From: Pelomonas sp. Root405
GTDB lineage: Bacteria > Pseudomonadota > Gammaproteobacteria > Burkholderiales > Burkholderiaceae_C
DNA: 64,000 nt
Assembly (NCBI RefSeq): GCF_001425165.1
Contig: NZ_LMDU01000001.1
Coordinates: forward strand, 466,075-530,074
Direction of reading: 5' to 3'
Shown: positions 16,456-24,335 of the stretch, piece after piece
How the letters are laid out: every line of letters begins with the position of its first letter
Numbering within the stretch: position 1 is the first letter of the stretch
The notes under the pieces: generated by a model
The model's database searches: none
Seen by the model: the letters and a program-made list of their open reading frames with translations, nothing else
Told to the model about the DNA's origin: nothing
Translations under genes and position numbers: made by a program

Positions 16456-18373
16456 GCACGGTCTCCGGGGTCAGGTCTCGACTGGGCTCGCGGGTCAGCG
16501 GCAAGCTGAACGAGAACAGGGCGCCGCCGGTCGACGTGTCGCTGGCGTCGAGCACGCCCTGGTGGGCCTCGACGATGGAGCGGCAGATGGCCAGGCCCAT
16601 GCCCATGCCGTCGGCCTTGGTGGAATAGAAGGGCGCGCAGAGCTGCTCGATGCGCCGCCCGCCCAGGCCGGGGCCGTTGTCGCTGACGTCGATGCGCACG
16701 AAATCGCCGGCCACGCGGCTGCTGACGGTAACGCGCCGGCCGGCCTCCCGTGCCTGCAACGCATCGGCGGCATTGCGGACCAGGTTGATGACGACCTGCT
16801 CGATGAGAACGGCATCGGCCAGCACGGCCGGCACCGCCGCAGTGAGGGAGAGTTCCAGCGCGACGCCACGGCGTTGGCAGTCGCGCTTGAGCAGGTCCAG
16901 CGCGGCGCTGATGACCTCGTTGAGGTCGCAGCGCTCATGGCGCGGCTCACGCCGGGTCAGGAACTCGCGGATGCGCGCGACGATGCGACCGGCATGCGCG
17001 GCCTGCTGGCCCAGGCGCTGCAGCGCGCCCAGCACCAGCTCGTCGTGCACGCCGAGCTTGGTCAGCGAGTTGGTCACGCCGGCGCCATAGCTGGCAATCG
17101 CTGTCAGCGGCTGGTTCAGCTCGTGGGCCAGCGTGGAGGCGACTTCGCCCAGCATGGTCAGGCGCGCGTTGTGGGCCAGGGTCTCGACCTGGCGGCGTTC
17201 GCGCTCCTCCAGCTGCTTGCGCTCGGTGATGTCGATGATGCTGCCCATCCAGCCGATCTGACTGCCGCCGGCGTCGACCAGCGGCGACTCGAACACCATC
17301 ACGTCCACCATGCGGCCGCTGCTGTGCCGCCAGCGCGCCTCGAAGCCCTCGCGCGGCGCCTGGCCGGCAAGGCTGCGGCGGTTGCGCTCGGTCAACTCCT
17401 CGAAGGCATCCGGCGGCCAGTAAGGCATCGGCGGCAGCAGACCGACCAGCTGTTCCTGGGCCAGGCCCACCATGTCGCAGAAGGTGCGGTTGACATAAAG
17501 CAGGCGGCCGTCGAAGTCGCGCGCGCGCAGCGCGACCAGGGCCGAGTCCTCCATCGCGCGGCGCCACGCGGCCTCGGTGCGGCCGGCCACTTCGGCGCGC
17601 TGCACGTGGCGCATCTGGCGCCGCAGCAGCCAGCTGGCCACGGCGATGGCGGGCAGGAAGCCGGCCACCAGCACCCAGGCCAGCGGGCGCACACCGTCGG
17701 GGATGGGATCGCGTAGCGTCAGCTCCAGCGCCGCGTCGGCCAGCGTGGCCTCGGTCAGCGGGCTGGCGCGCAACGGGCCGGTGAGCGCGACGCGGTAGCT
17801 GGGCCGCGCGCCCTGGGCGACGCGCAGCGGCGACTCGGTGCTGGAGGCAATGACCTGGTCGGCGCTGTCCACCAGCTGCAGGTCGTACTTGCGCGCCAGC
17901 CACCAGGGCACGCCGCGCTTGAGCAGCAGGGCCGGTGCATAACGCACCACCAGCACGCCGTCAGGCGCGACGCGCGCGGTCAGGTGCAGGGACAGGCCGT
18001 CTTCATACCGGTTGGCCGCGGCCTGGCTGGGTACCTCGGCCAGCACGCGGTTCTGGGCGTCCAGCCAGGTGACCGACAGCCACAGCCGCCGCAGCCCGGC
18101 GTTGACCTCCGGGTCGGCTGCCAGCGCCGCCTGGCTGGGCGCCTCGCCCGCCAGGCCGGCGGCCAGCTTGCGCAGATGGGTGATCTCCTCGTCGATGCGG
18201 CCGCGCAGCTGCACCTCGGTGCTGAGGGCGTCGGAGATCAGCGTCTGGCGCTGCAGCTCCTGCTCCTCGATGCCATTGGCCCGCACCCACGCCAGCACGC
18301 CGCCCACGAAGACGAGGGACAGCAGCAGCGGCGCCAGCCACAGGCTTCGGGACAGGAGCTCGCGCGGCTTCAT
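16448..18373 (-). CDS. Membrane sensor histidine kinase with PAS domain
   Basis: A 641-residue kinase. Two membrane helices (about 13-32 and 225-245) bracket a periplasmic sensor domain. A PAS domain (about 275-390, FDGRLLYVNRTFCDMVG) and an ATPase core follow. The phospho-histidine lies in TLAHELNQPLTAIAS near residue 417, with N-box NLVRNAADAL, G1 DNGPGL and G2 GMGMGLAICRSI. This layout is the DctS/TtrS-like family that often controls TRAP or organic-acid transport. The cognate FixJ-type regulator overlaps its end. The ATG at 18373 lies exactly 35 bases after a perfect palindrome, matching the dctP arrangement, which suggests autoregulation. Confidence 0.9.
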   Translation of the reverse strand: MKPRELLSRSLWLAPLLLSLVFVGGVLAWVRANGIEEQELQRQTLISDALSTEVQLRGRIDEEITHLRKLAAGLAGEAPSQAALAADPEVNAGLRRLWLSVTWLDAQNRVLAEVPSQAAANRYEDGLSLHLTARVAPDGVLVVRYAPALLLKRGVPWWLARKYDLQLVDSADQVIASSTESPLRVAQGARPSYRVALTGPLRASPLTEATLADAALELTLRDPIPDGVRPLAWVLVAGFLPAIAVASWLLRRQMRHVQRAEVAGRTEAAWRRAMEDSALVALRARDFDGRLLYVNRTFCDMVGLAQEQLVGLLPPMPYWPPDAFEELTERNRRSLAGQAPREGFEARWRHSSGRMVDVMVFESPLVDAGGSQIGWMGSIIDITERKQLEERERRQVETLAHNARLTMLGEVASTLAHELNQPLTAIASYGAGVTNSLTKLGVHDELVLGALQRLGQQAAHAGRIVARIREFLTRREPRHERCDLNEVISAALDLLKRDCQRRGVALELSLTAAVPAVLADAVLIEQVVINLVRNAADALQAREAGRRVTVSSRVAGDFVRIDVSDNGPGLGGRRIEQLCAPFYSTKADGMGMGLAICRSIVEAHQGVLDASDTSTGGALFSFSLPLTREPSRDLTPETVHG

Positions 18374-18408
18374 GGGCGGAGTCTAGGCATCGGCGAGGCG
18401 GCACCCGC

Positions 18409-18422
18409 TGTGGAATTCCACA
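18409..18422 (-). promoter_or_regulatory. Perfect palindrome TGTGGAATTCCACA upstream of the sensor kinase
   Basis: A 14-bp perfect palindrome. On the minus strand, 23 bases separate it from TAGACT, a plausible -10 element that ends six bases before the ATG at 18373. The palindrome centre would sit near -42, the classical class II activator position. A near-identical copy with the same 35-base distance to a start codon is found in front of dctP. It is likely a binding site for the adjacent FixJ-type regulator. Confidence 0.7.
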
Positions 18423-18449
18423 ACTGTGCCGCTGCCGACACGTGGGCGC

Positions 18450-19712
18450 TCAACCGCGCAGCGGCACAGCGACGATGACCGGCGGTCGCGGGGTCAAGCG
18501 GCTGTTGTCGATGCGCCCGGCGGGCAGCCAGAGCTTGACGTAGGAGTTGGCCAGCACATGCAGCCGGCCGTCGACAACGACGCCGGTGGTTGGCTCGGCG
18601 AAATCGGGGTGGTGGTGCGACTGCAGCACCGTGGCTGCGGTGATGCGGGTGCCGTCCTCGGCCAGGTCGAAGCGCAGCACGCGGCCCGGGTTGACGGCGT
18701 TCTGCACGCCGACCAGGGCGCCGTCCGCCCAGTAGAGCCCGTCGATGCCGCCGCTGACGATGTCGTCGGGTTGCTGCAGGAGGGCGACGGCGCCATCGGC
18801 CAGGCTGGCGCGCAGGATGCCGGTGCTGCCCGTCACATAGGCCACCAGGCCGCCCGGCGCGATGGCGATGCCGTTGGCGCCGCGGAAGGCGCCGTCCGCG
18901 CCGACGCGCTGCGGCGCACCGTTGCCACCAATGCGCCAGAGGCTGCCGGCCATCGAGTCGGTGACCAGCAGGCCGCCGTCGGGCGCAATGGCGAGGTCGT
19001 TGAGCTGCAGCGCCTCCGGCACGGCCACGCGCAGCGTGCGCCGCCTATTGGCCAGCGACCAGCAAACGACGGCATTGCGGCGCTGCTGCTGCGCGCTGTC
19101 TTCAAAGCCGTTGCTGCTGACAGCGCAGAGCCGGTCGCGCGCGGTGTCGACGGCCAGGCCAAGCACCGCGTCGAGGGCGTCCGCCGGGGTGGACAGCGCG
19201 CGCGTGCGGCCCTTCGCGTCCACCGCCAGCACGCGCCGCTCGGCAATGCTGCCCAGGTAATGCGTGCGGCGCCTGGCGTCGTAGGCGATGCCTTCGGGAA
19301 TCAGCCGCGCGGCGTTGGCCGGCAGCCGCAGCAGCACGGGCGCATCGGGCGTGCGCGGCGCCTCGGCCAGCAGCTGCGCCTGTACTTCGCGAAAGCCCGG
19401 CGCGGTTGCCAGGCTGTCGAAGCCCATGTCTTCCATCGGCACCAGGCCCAGGCCACGGCCGGCCAGCTTGCGCAAACTCGCGACGGCGCCGGCAGCGTCG
19501 CCGGCCTGCCCCTGCGTCATCGCTTCGTAGTGGATGAGCAGGGCGTCACCGGGGCGCTGCTGCTGCAGCGCGCGAATGCGGGCGAGTTGCGCCTCCAGCC
19601 CGGCGGCCGCCTGCGCGGCGACGGTGGCCGGCCACAACGACGCCAGCGCGGCGAGCAGAGCGGCGGTACGGGTCAGGTGCCGAAGGCGACGGGTGGGCAG
19701 CGCGAGGGTCAT
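18450..19712 (-). CDS. Exported SMP-30/gluconolactonase-like beta-propeller protein
   Basis: A 420-residue protein with a signal peptide (TAALLAALASLWPATVAAQA), a short helical TPR-like region (about 40-115), and a six-bladed propeller of the SMP-30/gluconolaconase/NHL type. Repeated motifs include EGIAYDARRRTHYLGSIAERRVLAV, LNDLAIAPDGGLLVTDS and ANGIAIAPGGLVAYVTGS. It is expected in the periplasm. Hydrolysis of a lactone is possible but not shown by motifs. The ATG at 19712 was chosen; it lies six bases after a TAGACT -10-like box. It is divergent from the TRAP binding protein and shares its regulatory gap. Confidence 0.75.
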   Translation of the reverse strand: MTLALPTRRLRHLTRTAALLAALASLWPATVAAQAAAGLEAQLARIRALQQQRPGDALLIHYEAMTQGQAGDAAGAVASLRKLAGRGLGLVPMEDMGFDSLATAPGFREVQAQLLAEAPRTPDAPVLLRLPANAARLIPEGIAYDARRRTHYLGSIAERRVLAVDAKGRTRALSTPADALDAVLGLAVDTARDRLCAVSSNGFEDSAQQQRRNAVVCWSLANRRRTLRVAVPEALQLNDLAIAPDGGLLVTDSMAGSLWRIGGNGAPQRVGADGAFRGANGIAIAPGGLVAYVTGSTGILRASLADGAVALLQQPDDIVSGGIDGLYWADGALVGVQNAVNPGRVLRFDLAEDGTRITAATVLQSHHHPDFAEPTTGVVVDGRLHVLANSYVKLWLPAGRIDNSRLTPRPPVIVAVPLRG

Positions 19713-19734
19713 GCACAAAGTCTAGCCAGACCGG

Positions 19735-19748
19735 TGTGGAACTCCACA
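19735..19748. promoter_or_regulatory. Palindrome TGTGGAACTCCACA between SMP-30-like and dctP genes
   Basis: This differs in one central base from the palindrome at 18409-18422. Toward dctP (ATG 19784) the spacing is again exactly 35 bases, with GAAGAT in the -10 position six bases before the ATG. Toward the SMP-30-like gene (ATG 19712) it is 22 bases. It therefore probably activates dctP, and may activate or repress the divergent gene. Confidence 0.7.
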
Positions 19749-19783
19749 TGGCAGCCCGCGCGCGGGCACGCGAAGATGTGCGC

Positions 19784-20803
19784 ATGAGCACCGCCCGCCG
19801 CCGCCTGCTGACCGCCGCACTCGCCCTGCCGCTGGCCGTGCATGGCCTGGCCCAGGCGCAAGCCCAGGCGCCCATCGTCATCCGGTTCAGCCATGTCGTG
19901 GCGCCCGAAACGCCCAAGGGCAAGGGCGCGCAGCGCTTCAAGGAGCTGGCCGAGGCCCGCACCGGCGGCCGCGTCAAGGTGGAGGTGTATCCGAACAGCC
20001 AGCTCTACAAGGACAAGGAGGAGATGGAGGCGCTGCAGCTGGGCAGCGTGCAGATGCTGGCGCCGTCGCTGGCCAAGTTTGGCCCGCTGGGCGTGAAGGC
20101 TTTCGAGGTTTTCGACCTGCCCTTCCTGTTCAAGGACACGGCCGCCTTCCGCGCCATCACCGACGGGCCGCTGGGCGCCGAGCTGTTCCGGCAGCTGGAG
20201 CCCAAGGGCATCCGCGGCCTGGCCTATTGGGACAACGGCTTCCAGATCATGAGCGCCAACCGGCCGCTGCGCGAGGTGGCCGATTTCAGGGGGCTGAAGA
20301 TGCGCATCCAGTCCAGCAAGGTGCTGGACGCGCAGATGCGCGCGCTCGGCGCCGTGCCACAGGTGATGGCCTTCAGTGAGCTCTACCAGGCGCTGCAGTC
20401 CGGCCTCGTCGACGGCACCGAGGGCACGCCGAGCAACTTCTACACGCAGCAGATCCACGAAGTGCAGAAGCACATGACGCTGTCCAACCATGGCCACCTG
20501 GCCTATGCGGTCATCGTCAACAAGAAGTTCTGGGACGGCCTGCCGGGCGACATCCGCGGCGCGCTGGAAGCGGCACTCAAGGAGGCCACCGACCACGCCA
20601 ACGCCATCGCCAGCACCGAGAACAACACCGCCCTGCAGGCCATCAGGGCCAGCGGGCGCACGCGCATCCACGCGCTGACGCCGGCCGAGACGCAGGCTTG
20701 GAAAAAGGCGCTGATGCCCGTGCACCGCGAGATGGAGGCGCGCGTCGGCAAGGCGACCATCGCGGCCGCCTACCGGGCCGCCGGGTTCGTCGTCCCGAAG
20801 TAG
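19784..20803 (+). CDS. dctP: TRAP transporter periplasmic binding protein, DctP family
   Basis: A 339-residue extracytoplasmic binding protein with a signal peptide (RRRLLTAALALPLAVHGLAQA). It shows the TRAP signatures FSHVVAPETPKGKGAQRF, GGRVKVEVYPNSQLYKDKEE, LPFLF and the GLKMRIQSSKV stretch with the conserved arginine that binds the carboxylate of the ligand. The likely ligand is a C4-dicarboxylate or related organic acid. The membrane subunits DctQ and DctM are not in the window, so it is an orphan here. It may serve a distant DctQM pair or act as a co-sensor for the neighbouring kinase. The palindrome upstream points to control by the FixJ-type system. Confidence 0.88.
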   Translation: MSTARRRLLTAALALPLAVHGLAQAQAQAPIVIRFSHVVAPETPKGKGAQRFKELAEARTGGRVKVEVYPNSQLYKDKEEMEALQLGSVQMLAPSLAKFGPLGVKAFEVFDLPFLFKDTAAFRAITDGPLGAELFRQLEPKGIRGLAYWDNGFQIMSANRPLREVADFRGLKMRIQSSKVLDAQMRALGAVPQVMAFSELYQALQSGLVDGTEGTPSNFYTQQIHEVQKHMTLSNHGHLAYAVIVNKKFWDGLPGDIRGALEAALKEATDHANAIASTENNTALQAIRASGRTRIHALTPAETQAWKKALMPVHREMEARVGKATIAAAYRAAGFVVPK

Positions 20804-20843
20804 GGCGCACCGACAAGGCACGGTTTTTGCGCTGCCCTGGGGC

Positions 20844-21464
20844 ATGACCTCGTCCCAGCCGTTCACCCTTCCCGGCCTGCGCGTGCTGCTGGCCGACGCC
20901 GGCCAGCGCCGCAGCCCCGTCATCCGCCTGGAGCTGATCCGCCTGCGCTGCCAGCTGGTCGACGTCATCGACCTCGTGGCCCAGTCCGATGCGCTGCCGA
21001 TGGCCCTGGAGCGTCTGGCGCCCGAGCTGCTGTTGATCGACTGCGACCAGCCCACCCCCGAGCTTCTGACCCAGCTCGGCGAAGCCCTGCAGCGCCAGCC
21101 GCGCCCGGTGCTGCTGTTTGCCGAGCAGATGAGCGCCGAGCAGATGCGCGCCGCCCTGCAGGCCGGCATCAGCACCTTGCAGCTGGCCGGCCTACCGCCG
21201 CAGCGCCTGGGCGCGCTGCTGCAGCTGGCGCTGGCCCGTTTCGAGCACGACCAGAGCCTGCAGCGCGACCTGCGCCAGACGCAGACCCAGCTGGCCGAAC
21301 GCAAGCTGGTGGAGCGCGCGCGCGGCATCCTGATGCGCGAGCAGGCCCTCGACGAGGAAGCCGCCTTCCAGCGCCTGCGTCAGCTCGCCATGGACGGCGG
21401 GCAGACGCTGGCCTCGGTGGCGACGCGGCTGATTGATGCGGATCAGCTGCTGCGCGCGCGCTGA
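20844..21464 (+). CDS. nasT: NasT-like response regulator with ANTAR domain
   Basis: A 206-residue protein with an N-terminal receiver-like domain (RVLLADAG; phospho-Asp candidate in LLLIDCDQP) and a C-terminal ANTAR RNA-binding domain (ERKLVERARGILMREQALDE, AFQRLRQLAMDGGQTL). In other bacteria NasT is held inactive by the nitrate-free NasS protein, and frees nitrate genes from leader terminators when nitrate is present. No NasS homologue adjoins it here. Its most obvious target in the window is the ANTAR-type leader of nrtABC. It is the second ANTAR protein after the fusion at 4368. The symbol is given on architecture. Confidence 0.8.
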   Translation: MTSSQPFTLPGLRVLLADAGQRRSPVIRLELIRLRCQLVDVIDLVAQSDALPMALERLAPELLLIDCDQPTPELLTQLGEALQRQPRPVLLFAEQMSAEQMRAALQAGISTLQLAGLPPQRLGALLQLALARFEHDQSLQRDLRQTQTQLAERKLVERARGILMREQALDEEAAFQRLRQLAMDGGQTLASVATRLIDADQLLRAR

Positions 21465-21512
21465 ATACCGGTCTTGGGGCGCCGTGCACCAACAAGTGAA
21501 CCGCGCAGCCGC

Positions 21513-22238
21513 CTAGCGCTGCAGATCCTGCGCCACCCGCTCGGCCAGCAGGCTGGCGGCGCGCTGCAGCGATTCGGCGGTGGCGGCCGGGTCGGACATC
21601 AAGGTTTCGAAATTGCCGAACTCTCGCCCGCGCGTGGCCGTCGCCTTGAGCTGCTGCTGCTCCGGCGCCCAGCCGGTCGCGTAGGTGGCTTGCAACAAGG
21701 GCGTGCCACCGGCGCGCCCGTACAGGCGCACGTCAGCATGCAAGGTCGGCAGGTAGTCGTGCCCCGGCGCCGCGACGAAGCCGGCGATGCGGGGAGCCAG
21801 CACCAGCAGCGCATCGGCACCACTGCCTGCCGCGACCGGATCGAACCCCGGTTTGTCCTGTGCCTGCGGTTGCCATGGCCCGGCGGCCGGACGGACCTCA
21901 TAGCCGAGCCGCTTGAGGTGCTCGACCACCTGTTGGCCGAACTGGGTCGCCGGCGCGGGTGCCAGCGGCTGCATTGCCTGCGCCAGCCGTGCCTGCTTGT
22001 CGTTCCAGTCTGCAGCGACGATGGCGCCGCCGATCGCACCGAATGCGAACCCAGGATGCTTGAGATTGCGCACCTCCAGCGGCACGGGCTCGGGCGTCGT
22101 GGCGACCGCGATGGAGCGGATGGCCTGCAGCTGCTCGGCCTTGGGTTCAATGGTCTTGATGCCGGCGCAGCCGGTCAGGACGGCGGCGGAAACAAGAAGC
22201 GCGCCCCAACGGGCAGCGCTGCGGTAGATCGGCCTCAT
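21513..22238 (-). CDS. Lipoprotein of the toxin-immunity region
   Basis: A 241-residue protein with a lipoprotein signal (GALLVSAAVLTGCAGIK, lipid-modified Cys about 24). The mature part has a short glycine-alanine stretch (FAFGAIGGAIVAA) and a domain reminiscent of outer-membrane lipoprotein components (GQQVVEHLKRLGYEVRP, ALLVLAPRIAGFVAAPG). No family was recognised. The start is set by AGGGAG ahead of the ATG. The ~75 bases upstream resemble the region upstream of the toxin gene at 27835, and the codons around TGCAGIK are identical to those of the small ORF at 23839. It is therefore part of the same duplicated locus. An immunity or secretion role is possible. Confidence 0.7.
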   Translation of the reverse strand: MRPIYRSAARWGALLVSAAVLTGCAGIKTIEPKAEQLQAIRSIAVATTPEPVPLEVRNLKHPGFAFGAIGGAIVAADWNDKQARLAQAMQPLAPAPATQFGQQVVEHLKRLGYEVRPAAGPWQPQAQDKPGFDPVAAGSGADALLVLAPRIAGFVAAPGHDYLPTLHADVRLYGRAGGTPLLQATYATGWAPEQQQLKATATRGREFGNFETLMSDPAATAESLQRAASLLAERVAQDLQR

Positions 22239-22315
22239 CGGGCACTCCCTGTGTGTCTTCAGCAGGCTGACATTGCAACGGCATTCCGCACGGCGGGCAA
22301 CTGCGGGCACTCCTA
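22239..22315 (-). repeat. Copy of the toxin-gene upstream region, before the lipoprotein gene
   Basis: The bases just ahead of the ATG at 22238 (ACAGGGAGTGCCC followed upstream by blocks around TTCAG, GACA, GCGGGCAACTGCGG) align in order with the bases ahead of the toxin ATG at 27835-27912. This shows a duplicated promoter and ribosome site for the two leftward genes. Confidence 0.6.
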
Positions 22316-22402
22316 GAGGTGCGCGGAATACCAGGTGCGCCGCTCCGACCGATGAAGCTGCATGGCGGACGTGAAGCTGCCGAGGGCCTGTGTGCAGTGC
22401 CT

Positions 22403-23311
22403 TCAGAACGTGCGGCGCAACCGTTGGAGCAGGCCGGGCTTGGCGGCCGGCACCGCCGCATGGACCTTGGGCGCCTCGCCGGCCGGGTGCGTGCTGGGTC
22501 CGTCGGGGCGCAGCAGGTCGCCGGGGTAATGGGGATGCCCGAGGCACAGCGAGTCGTCGATGTCGAACGCCTTGGCCACCGCCACGGCCTCGACACACCA
22601 GTAGCCGAAGTAGCTGCTGACGCCCTCGTGGTTGTCATACCAGTCGGGGCGCTCCTCCAGGTTGGTCAGCCGCGACATGCCCTTGCGGGGCGCACGGTCC
22701 AGCTCGGCATACCAATGGGAGACGAAGTCCCGCAACAGCGCGGCCTGGCGATCCTTGGCACCGTCGAGCACGGCGAGCAGCCGCGCATAGGGCTTGGGGT
22801 GGCAGAGCACCGTGCCGACTGGCCGCCCGGGCTGGCGGGTCGCAATGACGCGGTCCAGCAAGGCGTCCTGGCCTTCGTTGCCGATGAGCTTGAGCAGGCG
22901 CTGCCAGGGCGCGTCCTCCAGTTCCAACGCCAAGGCCAGACCCACCAGCCAGAAGCAGCGGTTGTAGAAGCTGATATTGCCCGCCCACCTTCGGCGGGGC
23001 TCGCGTTCGGCCTCGCTCCAGAGGGCAGCAGCTTTCTCCTCGGAGCGCTCCCAAAGGTCAAGCAACCGCAGCAAGTGAGGCTTCAGCCCCGCAACCAGGT
23101 GCCCGGTGCTGTAACGCAACAAGAGCAAGTCGAGCTGCTCCCAAGCGCAACGCCAGACAAACGTTGGTTCGTAGCGCTTGTTGACCGCAGGCACTTCGAG
23201 TGCCTTCTCGGACTTGGCGACGACTTCACTGAAGATGGAAAGCAACGCTTGAAGTCGCTCTTCGGAGAAAAGTTGGTCTCGTTTCACGGCTCCACCAACC
23301 GCGACGGTCAT
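22403..23311 (-). CDS. PoNi-type immunity protein (DUF1910/DUF1911)
   Basis: A 302-residue soluble helical protein. The C-terminal half has the DUF1911 signature DWYDNHEGVSSYFGYWCVEAVAVAKAFDIDD and GHPHYPGDLL, and the N-terminal half has the DUF1910-like helices. PoNi proteins neutralise PoNe DNase toxins of polymorphic systems. It is the last gene of the leftward overlapping operon that begins with the large toxin, and its ATG overlaps the stop of the preceding ORF (ATGA). GC content is visibly lower around 23.0-24.0 kb than in flanking genes, suggesting import. Immunity function is inferred from family and position; the last 45 residues are proline/alanine-rich and not part of the family core. 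Confidence 0.85.
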   Translation of the reverse strand: MTVAVGGAVKRDQLFSEERLQALLSIFSEVVAKSEKALEVPAVNKRYEPTFVWRCAWEQLDLLLLRYSTGHLVAGLKPHLLRLLDLWERSEEKAAALWSEAEREPRRRWAGNISFYNRCFWLVGLALALELEDAPWQRLLKLIGNEGQDALLDRVIATRQPGRPVGTVLCHPKPYARLLAVLDGAKDRQAALLRDFVSHWYAELDRAPRKGMSRLTNLEERPDWYDNHEGVSSYFGYWCVEAVAVAKAFDIDDSLCLGHPHYPGDLLRPDGPSTHPAGEAPKVHAAVPAAKPGLLQRLRRTF

Positions 23312-23604
23312 GAAATCTTGGTCGGCTGAGTCAGAAGAACGTAGATCTTCACCATCAGCCCACGCCCCGGCTGCCGCTCGCCGCGATCAAAGGATGCGAG
23401 TGCTTGATCCAGCAGCGCATCAATCTGAGGAACTTTGTCGAGGTCCCGCTTGATGCCATCCCTGGCGATGCGCCAGTGTTCCAGCAGATCGTTTCGATGG
23501 CCTGCGTAGCCAATGGAGTTCCACTCCTGATACTCGTCTGGCGGCTGGGAGGTACCTCCGGCGACATCCTCAACAAACAGCTGGAGGGCTTCACGCTTGT
23601 TCAT
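23308..23604 (-). CDS. Small hypothetical protein in toxin operon
   Basis: A 98-residue protein, mostly helical (NKREALQLFVEDVAGG, EWNSIGYAGHRNDLLEHWRI, LDKVPQIDALLDQALASF). It was not recognised. It overlaps the previous ORF by 14 bases and the immunity gene by four (ATGA), so it is translated as part of the operon. By position it could be a second immunity protein or an adaptor. The ATG at 23604 was chosen because the longer open frame reads through another gene. Confidence 0.65.
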   Translation of the reverse strand: MNKREALQLFVEDVAGGTSQPPDEYQEWNSIGYAGHRNDLLEHWRIARDGIKRDLDKVPQIDALLDQALASFDRGERQPGRGLMVKIYVLLTQPTKIS

Positions 23605-23839
23605 CCGGGCACTCCGGGCTTGGCGAGGTGACCAGCACCACGCACTCCTGGATGGCACGCTCCACCGTTTCGGCCATGCCCAACTTGACAAGGTCGCCCT
23701 TGGCCCGCCGGTCGAGCTCTTGTAGATATGGATAGCCCTCATCGTGGAAGTGCAGCTTGTCCTCGCCGTCCGCTCTGGGAAGCATCAATGCGGCGGAACC
23801 GATGATGTTTTCAAGGTCGCGAATCTCTTTCTTGCCCAC
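23591..23839 (-). CDS. Small hypothetical protein, shortened paralogue of 24006-24335
   Basis: An 82-residue protein starting at GTG. It is closely related to the product of 24006-24335: both begin GKKE(V/I)RDLE, share DGEDKLHFH(S/D)EGYP and end a helix with AIxECxVLV. This copy is about 27 residues shorter at the C-terminus and ends in SPECPDEQA. The GTG overlaps the stop of the lipoprotein-like ORF (TAGTG). The pair suggests duplication of an immunity or accessory gene. Confidence 0.7.
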   Translation of the reverse strand: MGKKEIRDLENIIGSAALMLPRADGEDKLHFHDEGYPYLQELDRRAKGDLVKLGMAETVERAIQECVVLVTSPSPECPDEQA

Positions 23840-24009
23840 TACGGTCCCTTCCTGCCAACCCTGGGTGGATTGAATTTGATGCCGGCGCAGCCGGTCAGTG
23901 CGATGGCGGCGGCAGCAAGCCAGACCGTTCGAAGGGCCTGGCCGGCGTGGGCGGTGTTGGTGAATGGACGTGGGCGAGTGAGTGCGTTGATCTGGCTGTC
24001 CGTCGTCAA
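23839..24009 (-). CDS. Chimeric 56-residue lipoprotein-like ORF
   Basis: Starts at TTG, overlapping the stop of the preceding gene (TTGA), and ends in TAG overlapping the next GTG. Its middle (WLAAAAIALTGCAGIK) is a lipobox like that of the lipoprotein at 21513-22238, with 23 identical bases. Its last residues (NPPRVGRKGP) match the end of the large toxin (KPPQGGRKGP). It therefore looks like a fusion of a lipoprotein start to a toxin tail, left by recombination. It may be translated only to keep ribosomes moving through the operon. Confidence 0.55.
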   Translation of the reverse strand: MTTDSQINALTRPRPFTNTAHAGQALRTVWLAAAAIALTGCAGIKFNPPRVGRKGP

Positions 24010-24335
24010 TGTCGAGTCGGCGCTTCGTACATCTTGCGCATCTCGGCGAAGGTGCCTGACTTCTCGCGGAGTTCGCCACAGGCCGCGAACAGCAGGTCCC
24101 GGGCCGCCTCACGCTCTCCCTGCTTCACCAAGACCATGCACTCCCGAATCGCATGCTCCACCGCCTCGGTCATGCCGAGCTTGGCGATGTCGGCTTTTGC
24201 CTTCTCATAGAACCACAACAGTCCCGGATAGCCTTCGCTATGAAAGTGCAGTTTGTCCTCGCCGTCGGGCATGGGCAGCATGCCGGCGACAGCGGCAAGC
24301 GTGTCTTCCAAATCGCGGACTTCCTTCTTGCCCAT
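24006..24335 (-). CDS. Small hypothetical protein directly downstream of toxin
   Basis: A 109-residue soluble protein, charged and helical (KKEVRDLEDTLAAVAGMLP, WFYEKAKADIAKLGMTEAVE, REAARDLLFAACGELREKS). Its ATG overlaps the toxin stop by one base (TGATG), the standard place for an immunity gene. A shortened paralogue follows at 23591-23839. No domain was recognised. It could be a specific immunity protein or chaperone for the toxin. Confidence 0.7.
   Translation of the reverse strand: MGKKEVRDLEDTLAAVAGMLPMPDGEDKLHFHSEGYPGLLWFYEKAKADIAKLGMTEAVEHAIRECMVLVKQGEREAARDLLFAACGELREKSGTFAEMRKMYEAPTRH

Noticed and set aside
18371-18390. TAGACT elements taken as general leaderless promoters throughout the window
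   Set aside because: Clear only in the palindrome-linked genes; similar TAGACT/TAGGAT boxes near 41690 and 52085 lack other support, so they were not listed.
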